Of a stretch of DNA of 36,414 bases, positions 1-6,328 are shown one piece after another; the stretch's first letter is position 1; each line of letters begins with the position of its first letter. The notes under the pieces were generated by a model that was given only the letters and a program-made list of their open reading frames with translations, did not search any database and was not told the DNA's origin. A program made the position numbers and the translations under genes. The stretch spans positions 1 through 36,414 of IMG/VR virus record IMGVR_UViG_3300010371_000024; one strand, 5' to 3'. Source of the DNA: a virus.

Positions 1-110
1 TCGGTGGCGACCTCTACGTGGATGGCACAGCGAAGCTCGAGGCACTGACATCAGTCGGTGGCGGCCTCTACGTGTATGGCACAGCGAAGCTCGATGCACC
101 GGCACTGACA
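1..110. repeat. Terminal direct repeat, left copy
   Basis: Bases 1-110 are identical to 36305-36414. With the in-frame continuation of the gene starting at 36136, this shows the contig closes on itself. The overlap lies entirely inside a tandem repeat array, so the exact number of repeat units at the junction is uncertain. Confidence 0.95.
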
Positions 111-450
111 TCAGTCGGTGGCGGCCTCTACGTGTATAACACAGCGAAGCTCGATGCACCGGCACTGACATCAGTCGGTGGCTACCTCCGCGTGTATAAC
201 ACAGCGAAGCTCGATGCACCGGCACTGACATCAGTCGGTGGCTACCTCCGCGTGTATGGCACAGGGAAGCTCGATGCACCGGCACTGACATCAGTCGGTG
301 GCTACCTCTCCGTGGATGGCGCAGCGAAGCTTGATGCACTGACATCAGTCGGTGGCGACCTCTCCGTGAATGGCACAGCGAAGCTCGATGCACCGGCACT
401 GACATCAGTCGGTGGCTACCTCCGCGTGTATAACACAGCGAAACTTCCGA
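1..450 (+). repeat. Tandem 54-60 base repeats
   Basis: About eight near-identical units lie here, each running from GGTGGC through GCGAAGCTCGATGCACC to CTGACATCAGTC. Two units lack the six bases for Ala-Pro and are 54 bases long. Variation is concentrated in the codons after GGTGGC and in the Tyr/Asp/Asn codons, so the exposed positions change while the scaffold stays fixed. The array continues from 36250-36414. Confidence 0.95.
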
Positions 451-962
451 AAAACATCGTTGGAAATGATGCTAAAGCAAAACAAATGGCGATTTCGTTA
501 CGATTTAATCTTCGCGTGGCCTTGAGAATGAGCTTTTTATTGAATGGTTTTCTTTTTGCCGATGGGATTTTAGGCAAAGTTCTTGGTAAAAAAGAGATCG
601 GCGCAAATGTTGTTTATGAATTAGCGATCAGAGGCGGCCTCAAGAAGACATTCTGCGTACAAAATGGCGAAACATTTTCTCACGGCGATACTATTGAAAA
701 AGCTATAGCCGATCTTCGATATAAAATCTCCGATAGGGACACTTCAAAGTTTGAGCACTGGAAAAACAATCTAGATCAAAAGATCACAGTCGATGAAGCG
801 ATTGCGGCTTATCGAACAATCACTGGTGCGTGTGAAATGGGAACAAAGCAATTTGTTGAATCCATAGATGTGCCGGAAAAGCTCACGCCAAGAATCGTTC
901 TAGAAATGACCAAAGATAAATTTGGTAATGGCGATTTGGCTGAGTTTTTGAAAGGTGAATGA
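1..962 (+). CDS. Beta-solenoid repeat protein, C-terminal part of a junction-spanning gene
   Basis: This is the 3' part of a gene that starts at 36136. When the 110-base terminal overlap is merged, the product is 376 residues. Residues about 39-206 are some nine repeats of 18-20 residues with the pattern GG-L-V-Y-TAKLDAPALTSVG, each encoded by nearly identical 54-60 base units; this resembles leucine-rich or beta-solenoid phage proteins. From about residue 207 (base 450) a non-repetitive domain follows, with GFLFADGILGK, a GETFSHGDTIEKA segment and ITGACEMGT. I recall similar C-terminal domains in other phage and mobile-element proteins, but no function is established. The stop is TGA at 960-962. 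A role in binding or surface recognition is inference. The repeat number may be mis-assembled. Confidence 0.85.
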   Translation, partial: GGDLYVDGTAKLEALTSVGGGLYVYGTAKLDAPALTSVGGGLYVYNTAKLDAPALTSVGGYLRVYNTAKLDAPALTSVGGYLRVYGTGKLDAPALTSVGGYLSVDGAAKLDALTSVGGDLSVNGTAKLDAPALTSVGGYLRVYNTAKLPKNIVGNDAKAKQMAISLRFNLRVALRMSFLLNGFLFADGILGKVLGKKEIGANVVYELAIRGGLKKTFCVQNGETFSHGDTIEKAIADLRYKISDRDTSKFEHWKNNLDQKITVDEAIAAYRTITGACEMGTKQFVESIDVPEKLTPRIVLEMTKDKFGNGDLAEFLKGE

Positions 963-963
963 A

Positions 964-1062
964 ATGCATTTAAATGATGAAATCAACCACGGCCTATTAG
1001 CCTCAACAATTGTCATGATGTTTGTTGTGATTTGTTTTGTTGGGTTTGTGTTTTTTAGATGA
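964..1062 (+). CDS. Single-pass membrane peptide, 32 aa
   Basis: This short frame begins two bases after the preceding stop, behind an AAAGGTG ribosome site. The product is 32 residues: a polar N-terminus (about residues 1-11), then one continuous hydrophobic helix rich in Ile, Val, Met and Phe, ending in a single Arg. Small membrane peptides of this shape are common in phage accessory operons. I do not recognise a family. The tight spacing, the ribosome site and the clean transmembrane segment support it being real, but its size leaves doubt. Confidence 0.5.
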   Translation: MHLNDEINHGLLASTIVMMFVVICFVGFVFFR

Positions 1063-1075
1063 TGAGGAGTTTGAG

Positions 1076-1393
1076 ATGAGTAAACAAACATTAACTGATG
1101 GAAGTGAAGTTCCGGCGGACTACTCTCATACTGAGATAGATCCAAAAACAGGCCAACAAAAGGGATATGTTGTTTTGAGTGAAGATGAGAGGTTGAAAGG
1201 CTTTGTGCGTCCTTATCGGGATACATATATTCACAAGAATTGTGGAGCAGAGACGAAAATGAGCCGATCAATTTCTGAAACTTATGCAAGAGATCCGAAG
1301 TTTTATAACGGAACATTTTGTTGCCATTGTCGGAGCCATTTTCCTTTAGATCAATTTTTATGGAAAGGAACTCAAGATGTCGTCGGAAGTTAA
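1076..1393 (+). CDS. Small phage zinc-ribbon-like protein, 105 aa
   Basis: I chose the ATG at 1076 because GAGGAG lies just upstream; an upstream in-frame start lacks one. The product begins MSKQTLTDG. Its core reads GFVRPYRDTYIHKNCG, then ETYARDPKFYNGTFCCHC and FPLDQFLWKGT. The pattern of a lone Cys-Gly followed by a CxxC pair before HFPLDQF-W resembles a small zinc-ribbon-type protein that I recall from many tailed-phage accessory regions. No activity is known to me. It overlaps the next gene by 17 bases and is part of the rightward operon. Confidence 0.8.
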   Translation: MSKQTLTDGSEVPADYSHTEIDPKTGQQKGYVVLSEDERLKGFVRPYRDTYIHKNCGAETKMSRSISETYARDPKFYNGTFCCHCRSHFPLDQFLWKGTQDVVGS

Positions 1394-1589
1394 AAAAGAA
1401 GAGATGAAAATTGCACTTGTTTTGGATGATTACAAAGTCCCCAATAAAGACGATTGGTGGAAGAAAAGTTTAAAATCAGCTCCTCAAATTGAACGCGACT
1501 ATGATTTTGTCAGAGAAGAATCTGGGCAAGGCATTACTAAAGATACGACTATTTTCTATTGTTTTTATAAATTGAAGGATTCAAAATGA
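1377..1589 (+). CDS. Hypothetical protein, 70 aa
   Basis: Start ATG at 1377, with AAAGGA seven bases upstream, inside the end of the preceding gene. An internal ATG at 1404 (MKIALVLDDYK) has a weaker site. The protein is charged and Lys-rich: a short hydrophobic strand (IALVLDDY), a WWKKSLK segment, and an end in KLKDSK. The same KDSK ending with its downstream start context recurs in other genes of this operon. It overlaps the next gene by four bases (ATGA). I do not recognise a family. Confidence 0.7.
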   Translation: MSSEVKKEEMKIALVLDDYKVPNKDDWWKKSLKSAPQIERDYDFVREESGQGITKDTTIFYCFYKLKDSK

Positions 1590-2134
1590 CCACACTAAAA
1601 CACACCTTGCCGCCAGAGGTTGAAAAGATCAGAGATGAGAATGCTACCAATCTCTCACTCGAAAGTCATCCTGTTGTTTGGGTTGAAAATAAATTGACAG
1701 GGTTTAAAACAGATCCGAATTATCCCAGTCGAAAATTTAAAGAAGAGAATTATAAAGCTGGCTTCAATGAAGGCTATCACACCGCGATTGAGGAGATGGC
1801 TGGGAAAGTTATTGAGCTTAATTGTGATTGCACTGTCGCTGAAAGATTAAGTGGACATAAGTCTGAGTGCGCCGTTCAGCAGACCTCTCTCATTTATGAG
1901 GCAAAGATCGCTAAACTTGAAGCTGAACTTGAGCTGCAAACTGAGGGCGCAATCTATCATGGTAACGAGTGCTTTAAATCAGAAGCCAAGCTCACAAAAG
2001 CGACAGAAGCGCTGAAGAATGCTGAAAAATATCTAACTTCTTGCGGATATGACAAAGCAGAAAAAGGTGATCCGGATAGACAAATGCTTGAGGACTTCCG
2101 CAAAACTCTCGCTGAAATTGGAGAGTTGAAATGA
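1586..2134 (+). CDS. Coiled-coil accessory protein, 182 aa
   Basis: The N-terminal part includes HPVVWVENKLTGFKTDPNYPSR and a Cys pair (CDCTVAERLSGHKSECAV). The C-terminal half is a predicted coiled coil that begins QQTSLIYEAKIAKLEAELEL. The end, RKTLAEIGELK, belongs to a module reused by neighbouring genes (3' ends at 2874, 3409 and 4157). The QQTSLIYEAKI segment is also shared with the gene ending at 2874. Translation is coupled on both sides by ATGA overlaps. The function is unknown. It appears to be built from shuffled modules rather than descended as one unit. Confidence 0.75.
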   Translation: MTTLKHTLPPEVEKIRDENATNLSLESHPVVWVENKLTGFKTDPNYPSRKFKEENYKAGFNEGYHTAIEEMAGKVIELNCDCTVAERLSGHKSECAVQQTSLIYEAKIAKLEAELELQTEGAIYHGNECFKSEAKLTKATEALKNAEKYLTSCGYDKAEKGDPDRQMLEDFRKTLAEIGELK

Positions 2135-2322
2135 GTCAAATAGCTAGATTTTTAATTTTTATGAAATGCTTTTTTGGCGGTCACGTTTTTGAGATGACGC
2201 CCATTTATGGGCAATTAGGGACAGATATTGACCACCGACTTTGTCATTGCAGGTTTTGTGGATTTGTCTGCTTTGCTCCTGACAGATACGGCACGACTTA
2301 TCAGATCAAGGACTCCAAATGA
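2131..2322 (+). CDS. Small Cys-rich protein, 63 aa
   Basis: The product has a hydrophobic N-terminus (IARFLIFMKCFFGGHVFE), followed by a Cys-rich part with CHCRFCG and a later Cys. This could bind one zinc ion or be a small membrane-associated protein. It ends YQIKDSK, the same tail seen in the genes ending at 1589 and 3281. The start overlaps the upstream stop by four bases. No family is recognised. Confidence 0.65.
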   Translation: MSQIARFLIFMKCFFGGHVFEMTPIYGQLGTDIDHRLCHCRFCGFVCFAPDRYGTTYQIKDSK

Positions 2323-2540
2323 AATTCACACGCGAAATTGTAAAGCCGAAGTATGATGTTGGTGCGCAGGTTAAGTTTAAGCATAATCTTAGTTACAGCT
2401 TTGGCATCATATCTGAAATTGATATAAATTTCAGGGAAAAACAAATAATTAAATATCAAATTCACTGCGCGAACGACTGGTCTTGGCACCAAGAATCCGA
2501 CATCATCGGCACTTTCACAATGGATGGGCAAGATGAATGA
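2319..2540 (+). CDS. Hypothetical protein, 73 aa
   Basis: The first residues, MKFTREI, are repeated at the start of the gene at 3278, including the surrounding bases. The rest looks like a small beta-rich domain: KYDVGAQVKFKHNLSYSFGIISEI, then IIKYQIHCANDWSWHQESDI. Strands of this kind fit an SH3-like barrel, but that is inference from the pattern only. It is coupled to the previous gene by ATGA and overlaps the next by a few bases. Confidence 0.65.
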   Translation: MKFTREIVKPKYDVGAQVKFKHNLSYSFGIISEIDINFREKQIIKYQIHCANDWSWHQESDIIGTFTMDGQDE

Positions 2541-2874
2541 ATTTTTATTTGCAATTGCAGCTCAATGGGAGTGCGATTCAAAAGTCTCTGAAGTATGTAA
2601 CGCAGTTTATGGCGCTCGCTGGCAACATCAGCAGACCTCTCTCATCTACGAAGCAAAGATTGTGAAGCTTGAGGCCGAGATAAATGAGCTTCGAGAGATG
2701 GGTTTTCAGCTTGAGGTTAAATTTCAAAAAGCGATTGAAGAACTCAGAAGAGAATTAGGTTGGATTAGGCATATAAAAGGCAAGATTATTGCCCGCGAAT
2801 CGGTGATGATTGGATTTAAGCAGGCCGAAAAAGCGCTTGCGGAAACTCTCGCAGAAATCGAAGGTGAAAAATGA
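2533..2874 (+). CDS. Coiled-coil accessory protein, about 113 aa
   Basis: ATG codons at 2524 and 2533 are both possible; neither has a strong ribosome site and I prefer 2533 (MNEFLFAIAAQ). The centre carries QQTSLIYEAKIVKLEAE, nearly the same as in the 182-residue gene at 1586, followed by a long coiled coil. The end, ETLAEIEGEK, is the shared terminal module whose bases also supply the ribosome site of the next gene. The function is unknown. Confidence 0.7.
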   Translation: MNEFLFAIAAQWECDSKVSEVCNAVYGARWQHQQTSLIYEAKIVKLEAEINELREMGFQLEVKFQKAIEELRRELGWIRHIKGKIIARESVMIGFKQAEKALAETLAEIEGEK

Positions 2875-3281
2875 GTCGAAGTGGATATTCAGATGATTAT
2901 GATTCGAACTATCTTTATCTCTACCGTGGCATCGTTAACCGCGCCATTGGCGGAAAAAGAGGTCAGGCTTTCTTACAAGAACTTGCATCGGCAATGGACG
3001 CAATGAGAGAGAAGCGTCTCATAGATCATGAACTGATTAACGAAACTGGTGAGATGTGTACTATTGGCGTGGTCTGTAAAGCTCGCGGTTTGGATGTCAG
3101 CTGCGTTGCTGTCGAAGACGCTGATAGCGTCGGTAGACTTGTCGATATTGCTCGCTCAATGGCAGCTGAGATCGAATATGAAAATGATGAATGTGGACCC
3201 AGTGACGAGACGCCTGAGCAGCGCTGGATTAGAATGAGAAAATGGGTTTCAGATAATCTTAAAAGTCAGGACTCTAAATGA
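2871..3281 (+). CDS. Conserved phage hypothetical protein, 136 aa
   Basis: Start ATG overlaps the upstream stop (ATGA), with GAAGGTG before it. The sequence contains YRGIVNRAIGGKRGQAFLQE, LASAMDAMREKRLI, CTIGVVCKARGLD and a C-terminal ETPEQRWIRMRKWV. I recall proteins with this GKRGQAFL...ETPEQRW layout in many phages and prophages; they are all of unknown function. The ending LKSQDSK, followed by the MKFTREI start of the next gene, repeats the arrangement at 2319. Confidence 0.8.
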   Translation: MSRSGYSDDYDSNYLYLYRGIVNRAIGGKRGQAFLQELASAMDAMREKRLIDHELINETGEMCTIGVVCKARGLDVSCVAVEDADSVGRLVDIARSMAAEIEYENDECGPSDETPEQRWIRMRKWVSDNLKSQDSK

Positions 3282-3409
3282 AGTTCACGCGCGAAATTGA
3301 AGCGCTGGGGTTGGCAATTCAAATTTTAGCCGATGATTGTCGCCAAGATGAAGACTGCGATCATTGTTTATTACGAGGCCTTCTCGCAGAAATCGAAGGT
3401 GGAAAATGA
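3278..3409 (+). CDS. Small chimeric peptide, 43 aa
   Basis: This short frame is linked by ATGA overlaps to both neighbours. It begins MKFTREIEALG, the start module also found at 2319, and ends LLAEIEGGK, the end module of the genes at 2533 and 1586. The middle has a small CxxxxxCDHC-like stretch (CRQDEDCDHC). It looks like a minimal product of module shuffling: a start block joined almost directly to an end block. The perfect overlaps argue that it is translated. Confidence 0.6.
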   Translation: MKFTREIEALGLAIQILADDCRQDEDCDHCLLRGLLAEIEGGK

Positions 3410-3609
3410 ATATTGAAGTTGGTAAAATTATTGCGTGTAAATCTCCAAATGGTTATTACCGAGTCACTAAAGTTTATGAACTGCGGGGAGTTGCTGTCGT
3501 GGATCTTGTGACAAGGAATAAAAATGTTTTATTTCCACTGAAGTTCTCAGCAATACCAGTTTACATATGTCGCAATTTAACTTTTATTGAGAAATGGATT
3601 ATTAAATGA
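3406..3609 (+). CDS. Hypothetical protein, 67 aa
   Basis: I chose ATG 3406, which overlaps the upstream stop and has GAAGGTGG upstream, over an earlier in-frame start that lies inside the previous gene. The protein (MNIEVGKIIACKSPNGYYRV...) is beta-rich and could form an SH3-like fold: VGKIIACK, YYRVTKVYEL, AVVDLVT, VLFPL. This is a pattern guess. It is followed by an ATGA-coupled gene. Confidence 0.65.
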   Translation: MNIEVGKIIACKSPNGYYRVTKVYELRGVAVVDLVTRNKNVLFPLKFSAIPVYICRNLTFIEKWIIK

Positions 3610-4157
3610 CATCGACTGAAAACAAATCAGCGTCGAGAGAGTGGGTTTTTACCGATGGACTGATAAGTTGGTCAAATGGGCGTGTTCACGTCATCGAAAA
3701 ATCAGCTTTCGACCAGCTTCAAAAAGAGAATGAAGAATTGAAAGAAGCGATCTCGCATCTCCCAAAAGTCCCCACGCAGCCTTATGAGAAAGAATTGGCT
3801 CAACAACTCTCAGAAGCAAAGCGTGAGATTGAAAAAGCACATCGTTGGAATGATGAGAATGCCGCTCACGCGCAAAGATTTTTAGCAGAGCGCAACACTC
3901 TCAAATCTCAATGCGCCAAACTTGTCGATGCGCTGAAGTTTTATGCTTTTCAATGCGACAATGAAGTTTCATTTAGTATGGATACTGAATTTTTAGAGCC
4001 CGAAAAAAGAGCTGTGATTAAGCCATTGAATAAAATTGGCGAAGCTCATGGCGATCCAAGTATGGTGCATCAAGATCGCATGTTTACTTATGGACCGAAA
4101 TTCAGAATCGGCAAACTCGCACGCCAAACCTTGGCAGAGCTGACGGAGGAGAAATGA
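3606..4157 (+). CDS. Coiled-coil accessory protein with MTSTENK start, 183 aa
   Basis: The N-terminus MTSTENKSASREW is shared, at base level too, with the next gene. A short domain ending in GRVHVIEKSAFDQL also matches HEWVHVVEMSAL in that neighbour. Residues about 36-110 form a coiled coil (LQKENEELKEAI). A non-coiled C-terminal part follows, ending RQTLAELTEEK, the recycled end module of this operon. The two MTSTENK genes look like paralogues that have diverged in the middle. The function is unknown. Confidence 0.75.
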   Translation: MTSTENKSASREWVFTDGLISWSNGRVHVIEKSAFDQLQKENEELKEAISHLPKVPTQPYEKELAQQLSEAKREIEKAHRWNDENAAHAQRFLAERNTLKSQCAKLVDALKFYAFQCDNEVSFSMDTEFLEPEKRAVIKPLNKIGEAHGDPSMVHQDRMFTYGPKFRIGKLARQTLAELTEEK

Positions 4158-4525
4158 CATCGACTGAAAACAAACCAGCGCCGAGAGAATGGTTCATTCA
4201 AAAACCAATTGCGCACAATTGTCCCGTAGGGCAGTCAGGACCTTTAAATCAAATAGGCGCAGTTTTTCAGGTCTTTAGGCCGACGGTGGCACTGCAAGGA
4301 CATGAATGGGTTCACGTCGTCGAAATGTCTGCGCTTGTGGAGTGTCAAGAGAAGCTCAAAACTGCGAATGAGTTGATTGGGGAGCTGAAAAAGACGCTAG
4401 ATTGGTATGCTTGCATCCATTGGCCTGATTGCTCATTGGCCTACAGAAGCGATTGTGACTGCGGACTTCCTGACATGGCATCTAGAGCATTCGACAATAT
4501 CAAAGAATATGAGGAAGTAAAATGA
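4154..4525 (+). CDS. Paralogue of the upstream MTSTENK protein, 123 aa
   Basis: It starts MTSTENKPAPREWFIQKP behind GGAGGAG and overlaps the previous stop by four bases. HEWVHVVEMSALVECQ corresponds to HVIEKSAF in the upstream gene and is followed by a short coiled coil (LKTANELIGELKKTL). A Cys-rich segment (CIHWPDCSLAY, then CDCG) follows. The function is unknown. The duplication of the first domain, with different C-terminal halves, fits cassette recombination. Confidence 0.7.
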   Translation: MTSTENKPAPREWFIQKPIAHNCPVGQSGPLNQIGAVFQVFRPTVALQGHEWVHVVEMSALVECQEKLKTANELIGELKKTLDWYACIHWPDCSLAYRSDCDCGLPDMASRAFDNIKEYEEVK

Positions 4526-4707
4526 TTGATCCAGACTATTTAAACCACGTTCTTGCTGAAGATGTTCTTTCGACAAAGCGTGAATTTGTTGGACTTAAGT
4601 TATCAAAAGAGATTATTAAAAGAATCGAAAAAGAAGCACATAAGCGAGGAATCAAGAAAACTCAGATGATTCGCCTAGCACTTCATCAAATGTTTGGAGG
4701 TAAGTAA
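4522..4707 (+). CDS. Ribbon-helix-helix DNA-binding protein, 61 aa
   Basis: Residues 20-26 (REFVGLK) fit the DNA-contacting beta ribbon; 28-42 (SKEIIKRIEKEAHKR) and 46-59 (KTQMIRLALHQMF) fit the two helices of the Arc/MetJ/CopG fold. A short acidic N-terminal arm precedes the ribbon. Such proteins bind operators as dimers of dimers and often regulate their own operon. No partner toxin is visible nearby, so I read it as a phage transcription regulator. The stop overlaps the next ATG by one base; GGAGG within its last codons is the ribosome site for the next gene. Confidence 0.75.
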   Translation: MIDPDYLNHVLAEDVLSTKREFVGLKLSKEIIKRIEKEAHKRGIKKTQMIRLALHQMFGGK

Positions 4708-5045
4708 TGGAAACAGATATAAAGGTTTTAAGCATTAATGGGATTGATTATGTGCCGAAATCATCGGTTCAAGCGACTCAACCAAATGGCCCGACAAAAA
4801 TTGTTGTGCTTCAGCGTGGATGGGTTATGGTCGGTAAGCTTGAGAGAAATGGATCTGAGTGTAAGCTTCATCATGCCTCTGTCATTAGATCATGGGGAAC
4901 AACTAAAGGTCTCGGTGAGATCGCCTCTGAGGGTCCCAAGTCATCAACAAAACTAGATCCTTGTGGAGGCGTTGTTGAATTTGATTATTTAACCGTCGTC
5001 TGTGCGATTGCTTGTGAGGAATCAAAATGGGCGAAGCATCTTTAA
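4707..5045 (+). CDS. DUF6948-like small protein, copy A
   Basis: The 112-residue product starts METDIKVLSINGIDYVPKSS. The core includes GWVMVGKLERNGSECKL, HHASVIRSWGTTKGLGEIA and CGGVVEFDYLTVVCAIACEE. The layout (NG-DYV start, then a GKLERNG strand, a hydroxyl-rich RSWG segment and a closing strand) resembles the DUF6948 phage family as I remember it; this is not verified. An almost identical copy lies inverted at 34490-34828, most differences being silent and the N-terminal residues differing more. The start has GGAGGTAAGTA upstream. It overlaps the Gly-X gene by 19 bases, as in the other copy. Confidence 0.8.
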   Translation: METDIKVLSINGIDYVPKSSVQATQPNGPTKIVVLQRGWVMVGKLERNGSECKLHHASVIRSWGTTKGLGEIASEGPKSSTKLDPCGGVVEFDYLTVVCAIACEESKWAKHL

Positions 5046-5314
5046 AAAGAACAATTAATTTTGAAGAGTCCAAGGCCAGTTTTGGCAATGGCTATGGCAA
5101 TGGCGATGGCGATGGCTATGGCAATGGCAATGGCGATGGCAATGGCTATGGCTATGGTTATGGCAATGGCGATGGCGATGGCGATGGCGATGGTGATGGT
5201 TATGGCAATGGCAATGGCTATGGTTATGGCTATGGCAATGGCAATGGCGATGGCAATGGCTATGGCAATGGCTATGGCAATGGCTATGGCGATGGCAATG
5301 GCGATGGCTGGTAA
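5027..5314 (+). CDS. Gly-X dipeptide repeat protein, copy A, 95 aa
   Basis: A 19-residue head (MGEASLKRTINFEESKASF) is followed by 38 Gly-X dipeptides in which X is only Asn, Asp or Tyr, ending GW. The bases (5084-5311) are hexanucleotide units of GGC or GGT followed by a codon such as AAT, GAT or TAT. The gene starts inside the end of the DUF6948-like gene. The composition suggests a flexible, possibly metal-binding or self-associating tail; the function is unknown. Copy B is at 34245-34508. That the two copies keep intact frames argues that the product is made. Confidence 0.7.
   Translation: MGEASLKRTINFEESKASFGNGYGNGDGDGYGNGNGDGNGYGYGYGNGDGDGDGDGDGYGNGNGYGYGYGNGNGDGNGYGNGYGNGYGDGNGDGW
5084..5311 (+). 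repeat. GGC-NAT hexanucleotide microsatellite, copy A
   Basis: These 38 six-base units all fit GG(C/T) followed by TAT, AAT or GAT, except the closing GGCTGG. Because of the six-base periodicity all three forward frames stay open: Gly-X in the used frame, Met-Ala/Met-Val in a second, Trp-X in the third. Unit gain or loss does not shift the frame. Confidence 0.9.
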
Positions 5315-5339
5315 TTAAATAATTTTAACGAGGTAAGTA

Positions 5340-5567
5340 ATGGAACACATATTTTGGATGATTATTGGCGCCGCATTTACAATAGTCATAGCACTTATTT
5401 TTATTATTGTTAAATGTGTGCTTACTGAATTGATCTCAAATCTTATTCATAAGAAAACTCTCTATTTGAGAGAGATGCATACAGAAGAAATTGATAAGCT
5501 GTATTGTAAAGTTTTAAGGCTTGAGAAAGCAATAGCCGCGGAACAAGGAAAGAAAGCCAAAAAATGA
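5340..5567 (+). CDS. Membrane protein with cytoplasmic coiled coil, 75 aa
   Basis: Residues about 4-27 (IFWMIIGAAFTIVIALIFIIV) form one transmembrane helix. They are followed by a charged helical tail rich in Lys and Glu, ending GKKAKK. The start lies behind GAGGTAAGTA, the same leader as at 4695. It overlaps the next tiny gene by four bases (ATGA). One helix plus a coiled-coil tail next to a second small membrane gene recalls inner-membrane spanin or accessory holin pairs, but there is no diagnostic motif. Confidence 0.65.
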   Translation: MEHIFWMIIGAAFTIVIALIFIIVKCVLTELISNLIHKKTLYLREMHTEEIDKLYCKVLRLEKAIAAEQGKKAKK

Positions 5568-5698
5568 GCAATGAAGCAATGACTATGTTTACTCTAGGAT
5601 TTGTAACTGCTTTATTTCTATCGACGGCTTTATACGCCCAACACGTTAGAGCCACAGGAGACTTCTGTCCTGGTGATTATAGCTTTGAATCCAAATAA
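5564..5698 (+). CDS. Small membrane or exported peptide, 44 aa
   Basis: It starts at the ATG overlapping the previous TGA. Residues about 8-25 (MFTLGFVTALFLSTALYA) are a hydrophobic segment that could be a membrane helix or signal sequence. A short polar tail with one Cys (GDFCPGDYSFESK) follows. No lipobox is present. It is the last rightward gene and its final 22 bases overlap, tail to tail, the last gene of the leftward unit. It may act with the preceding membrane protein. Confidence 0.5.
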   Translation: MSNEAMTMFTLGFVTALFLSTALYAQHVRATGDFCPGDYSFESK

Positions 5699-5997
5699 GC
5701 ATCGGTAGATCGTTCTGTATAAGCTTCTGCCTGAAGCTCTGCTAGATTCATTGCATAGTCTATTTCTGAATCAATAATGGCCTGCTCTGTCGCTTTGTAA
5801 AGAGTAGAATAAAGCGTCTCTCTTGCCTCAATTTCTTTGGTCTGGTCGATCCAGTCTTTGTATCCTTCAACATCGCACCAAACGCAGATTGCTGTGATTG
5901 TGATCTCACAGCTTGAATCAAACTCAGCTTCAACAAGGAAGTTCCAGTCAGCTTTGTTTCCGTTGGCATCGAAATAAAATGATCTTTTGTGTGGCAT
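5677..5997 (-). CDS. Hypothetical protein, 106 aa
   Basis: This is the final gene of the leftward unit. Start ATG at 5997, with AGGAG five bases upstream. The product begins MPHKRSFYFDANGNKADWNFLVEAEFD, a beta-hairpin-like opening. It continues CEITITAICVWCDVEGYKDWID and ends in an acidic helical part. I recall similar small proteins in other phages but no function. Its 3' end overlaps the rightward 44-residue gene. Confidence 0.75.
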   Translation of the reverse strand: MPHKRSFYFDANGNKADWNFLVEAEFDSSCEITITAICVWCDVEGYKDWIDQTKEIEARETLYSTLYKATEQAIIDSEIDYAMNLAELQAEAYTERSTDAYLDSKL

Positions 5998-6005
5998 GTG
6001 ATCTC

Positions 6006-6260
6006 CTATATCTTACCCATATTCAAGTCATGTGCCGCATGAGCTCCATTAGATAAGTTTTTAAAATGAAATTCGTCAGCAGGTGGCAATTCTTGCTGGC
6101 ACTCGATCATAAGTTTGACATGTTCATACATAAGAGTCGGGATGTCCTCTAAGAATGTATCAAGCATTGCACCATGACCTAATTCACGCGCAGTCTTAAT
6201 TGCCGATACTGAATGAATGATCTCGCTATGAAGCTTTTCAAATCTTATCAATATATCCAT
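6006..6260 (-). CDS. Hypothetical helical protein, 84 aa
   Basis: I chose ATG 6260 because a clean GGAGG lies just upstream; an earlier in-frame start lacks one. The protein (MDILIRFEKLHSEIIHSVSA...) is mostly helical, with many His, Glu and Met residues (GAMLDTFLEDIPTLMYEHVK). No transmembrane segment or known motif is visible. It sits between a lipoprotein gene and the last gene of the unit. Confidence 0.7.
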   Translation of the reverse strand: MDILIRFEKLHSEIIHSVSAIKTARELGHGAMLDTFLEDIPTLMYEHVKLMIECQQELPPADEFHFKNLSNGAHAAHDLNMGKI

Positions 6261-6328
6261 AAAACCTCCAGGTGAGGCCTTATAAATCATTTATGATCTT
6301 AAGTGAAAATCAAAACAATGAGAGTGAA

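Larger units (their letters stand above)
4707..5317 (+). repeat. Inverted duplication, arm A
   Basis: The arm holds the DUF6948-like gene and the Gly-X gene. It matches the reverse complement of 34242-34828 with scattered substitutions. Homology begins near the start codon of the first gene and ends abruptly at TAATTA after the Gly-X stop codon. Arm A has 38 dipeptide units and arm B 34. Confidence 0.9.

Noticed and set aside
1-450. CRISPR array
   Set aside because: The 54-60 base repeats are contiguous, in frame, coding, and without unique spacers.
4522-4707. Toxin-antitoxin module around the ribbon-helix-helix gene
   Set aside because: Neighbouring genes show no toxin features; the downstream gene is a DUF6948-like protein also found without the regulator at 34490.
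5061-5318. Met-Ala repeat frame overlapping the Gly-X gene (copy A)
   Set aside because: An unavoidable open frame of the hexanucleotide repeat with no own ribosome site; the Gly-X frame has a conserved non-repeat head.
5653-5675. Hairpin at the convergence of the two units as a bidirectional terminator
   Set aside because: CACAGGA pairs with TCCT(G)GTG, but there is no T-run on either strand and it lies within the 44-residue gene.
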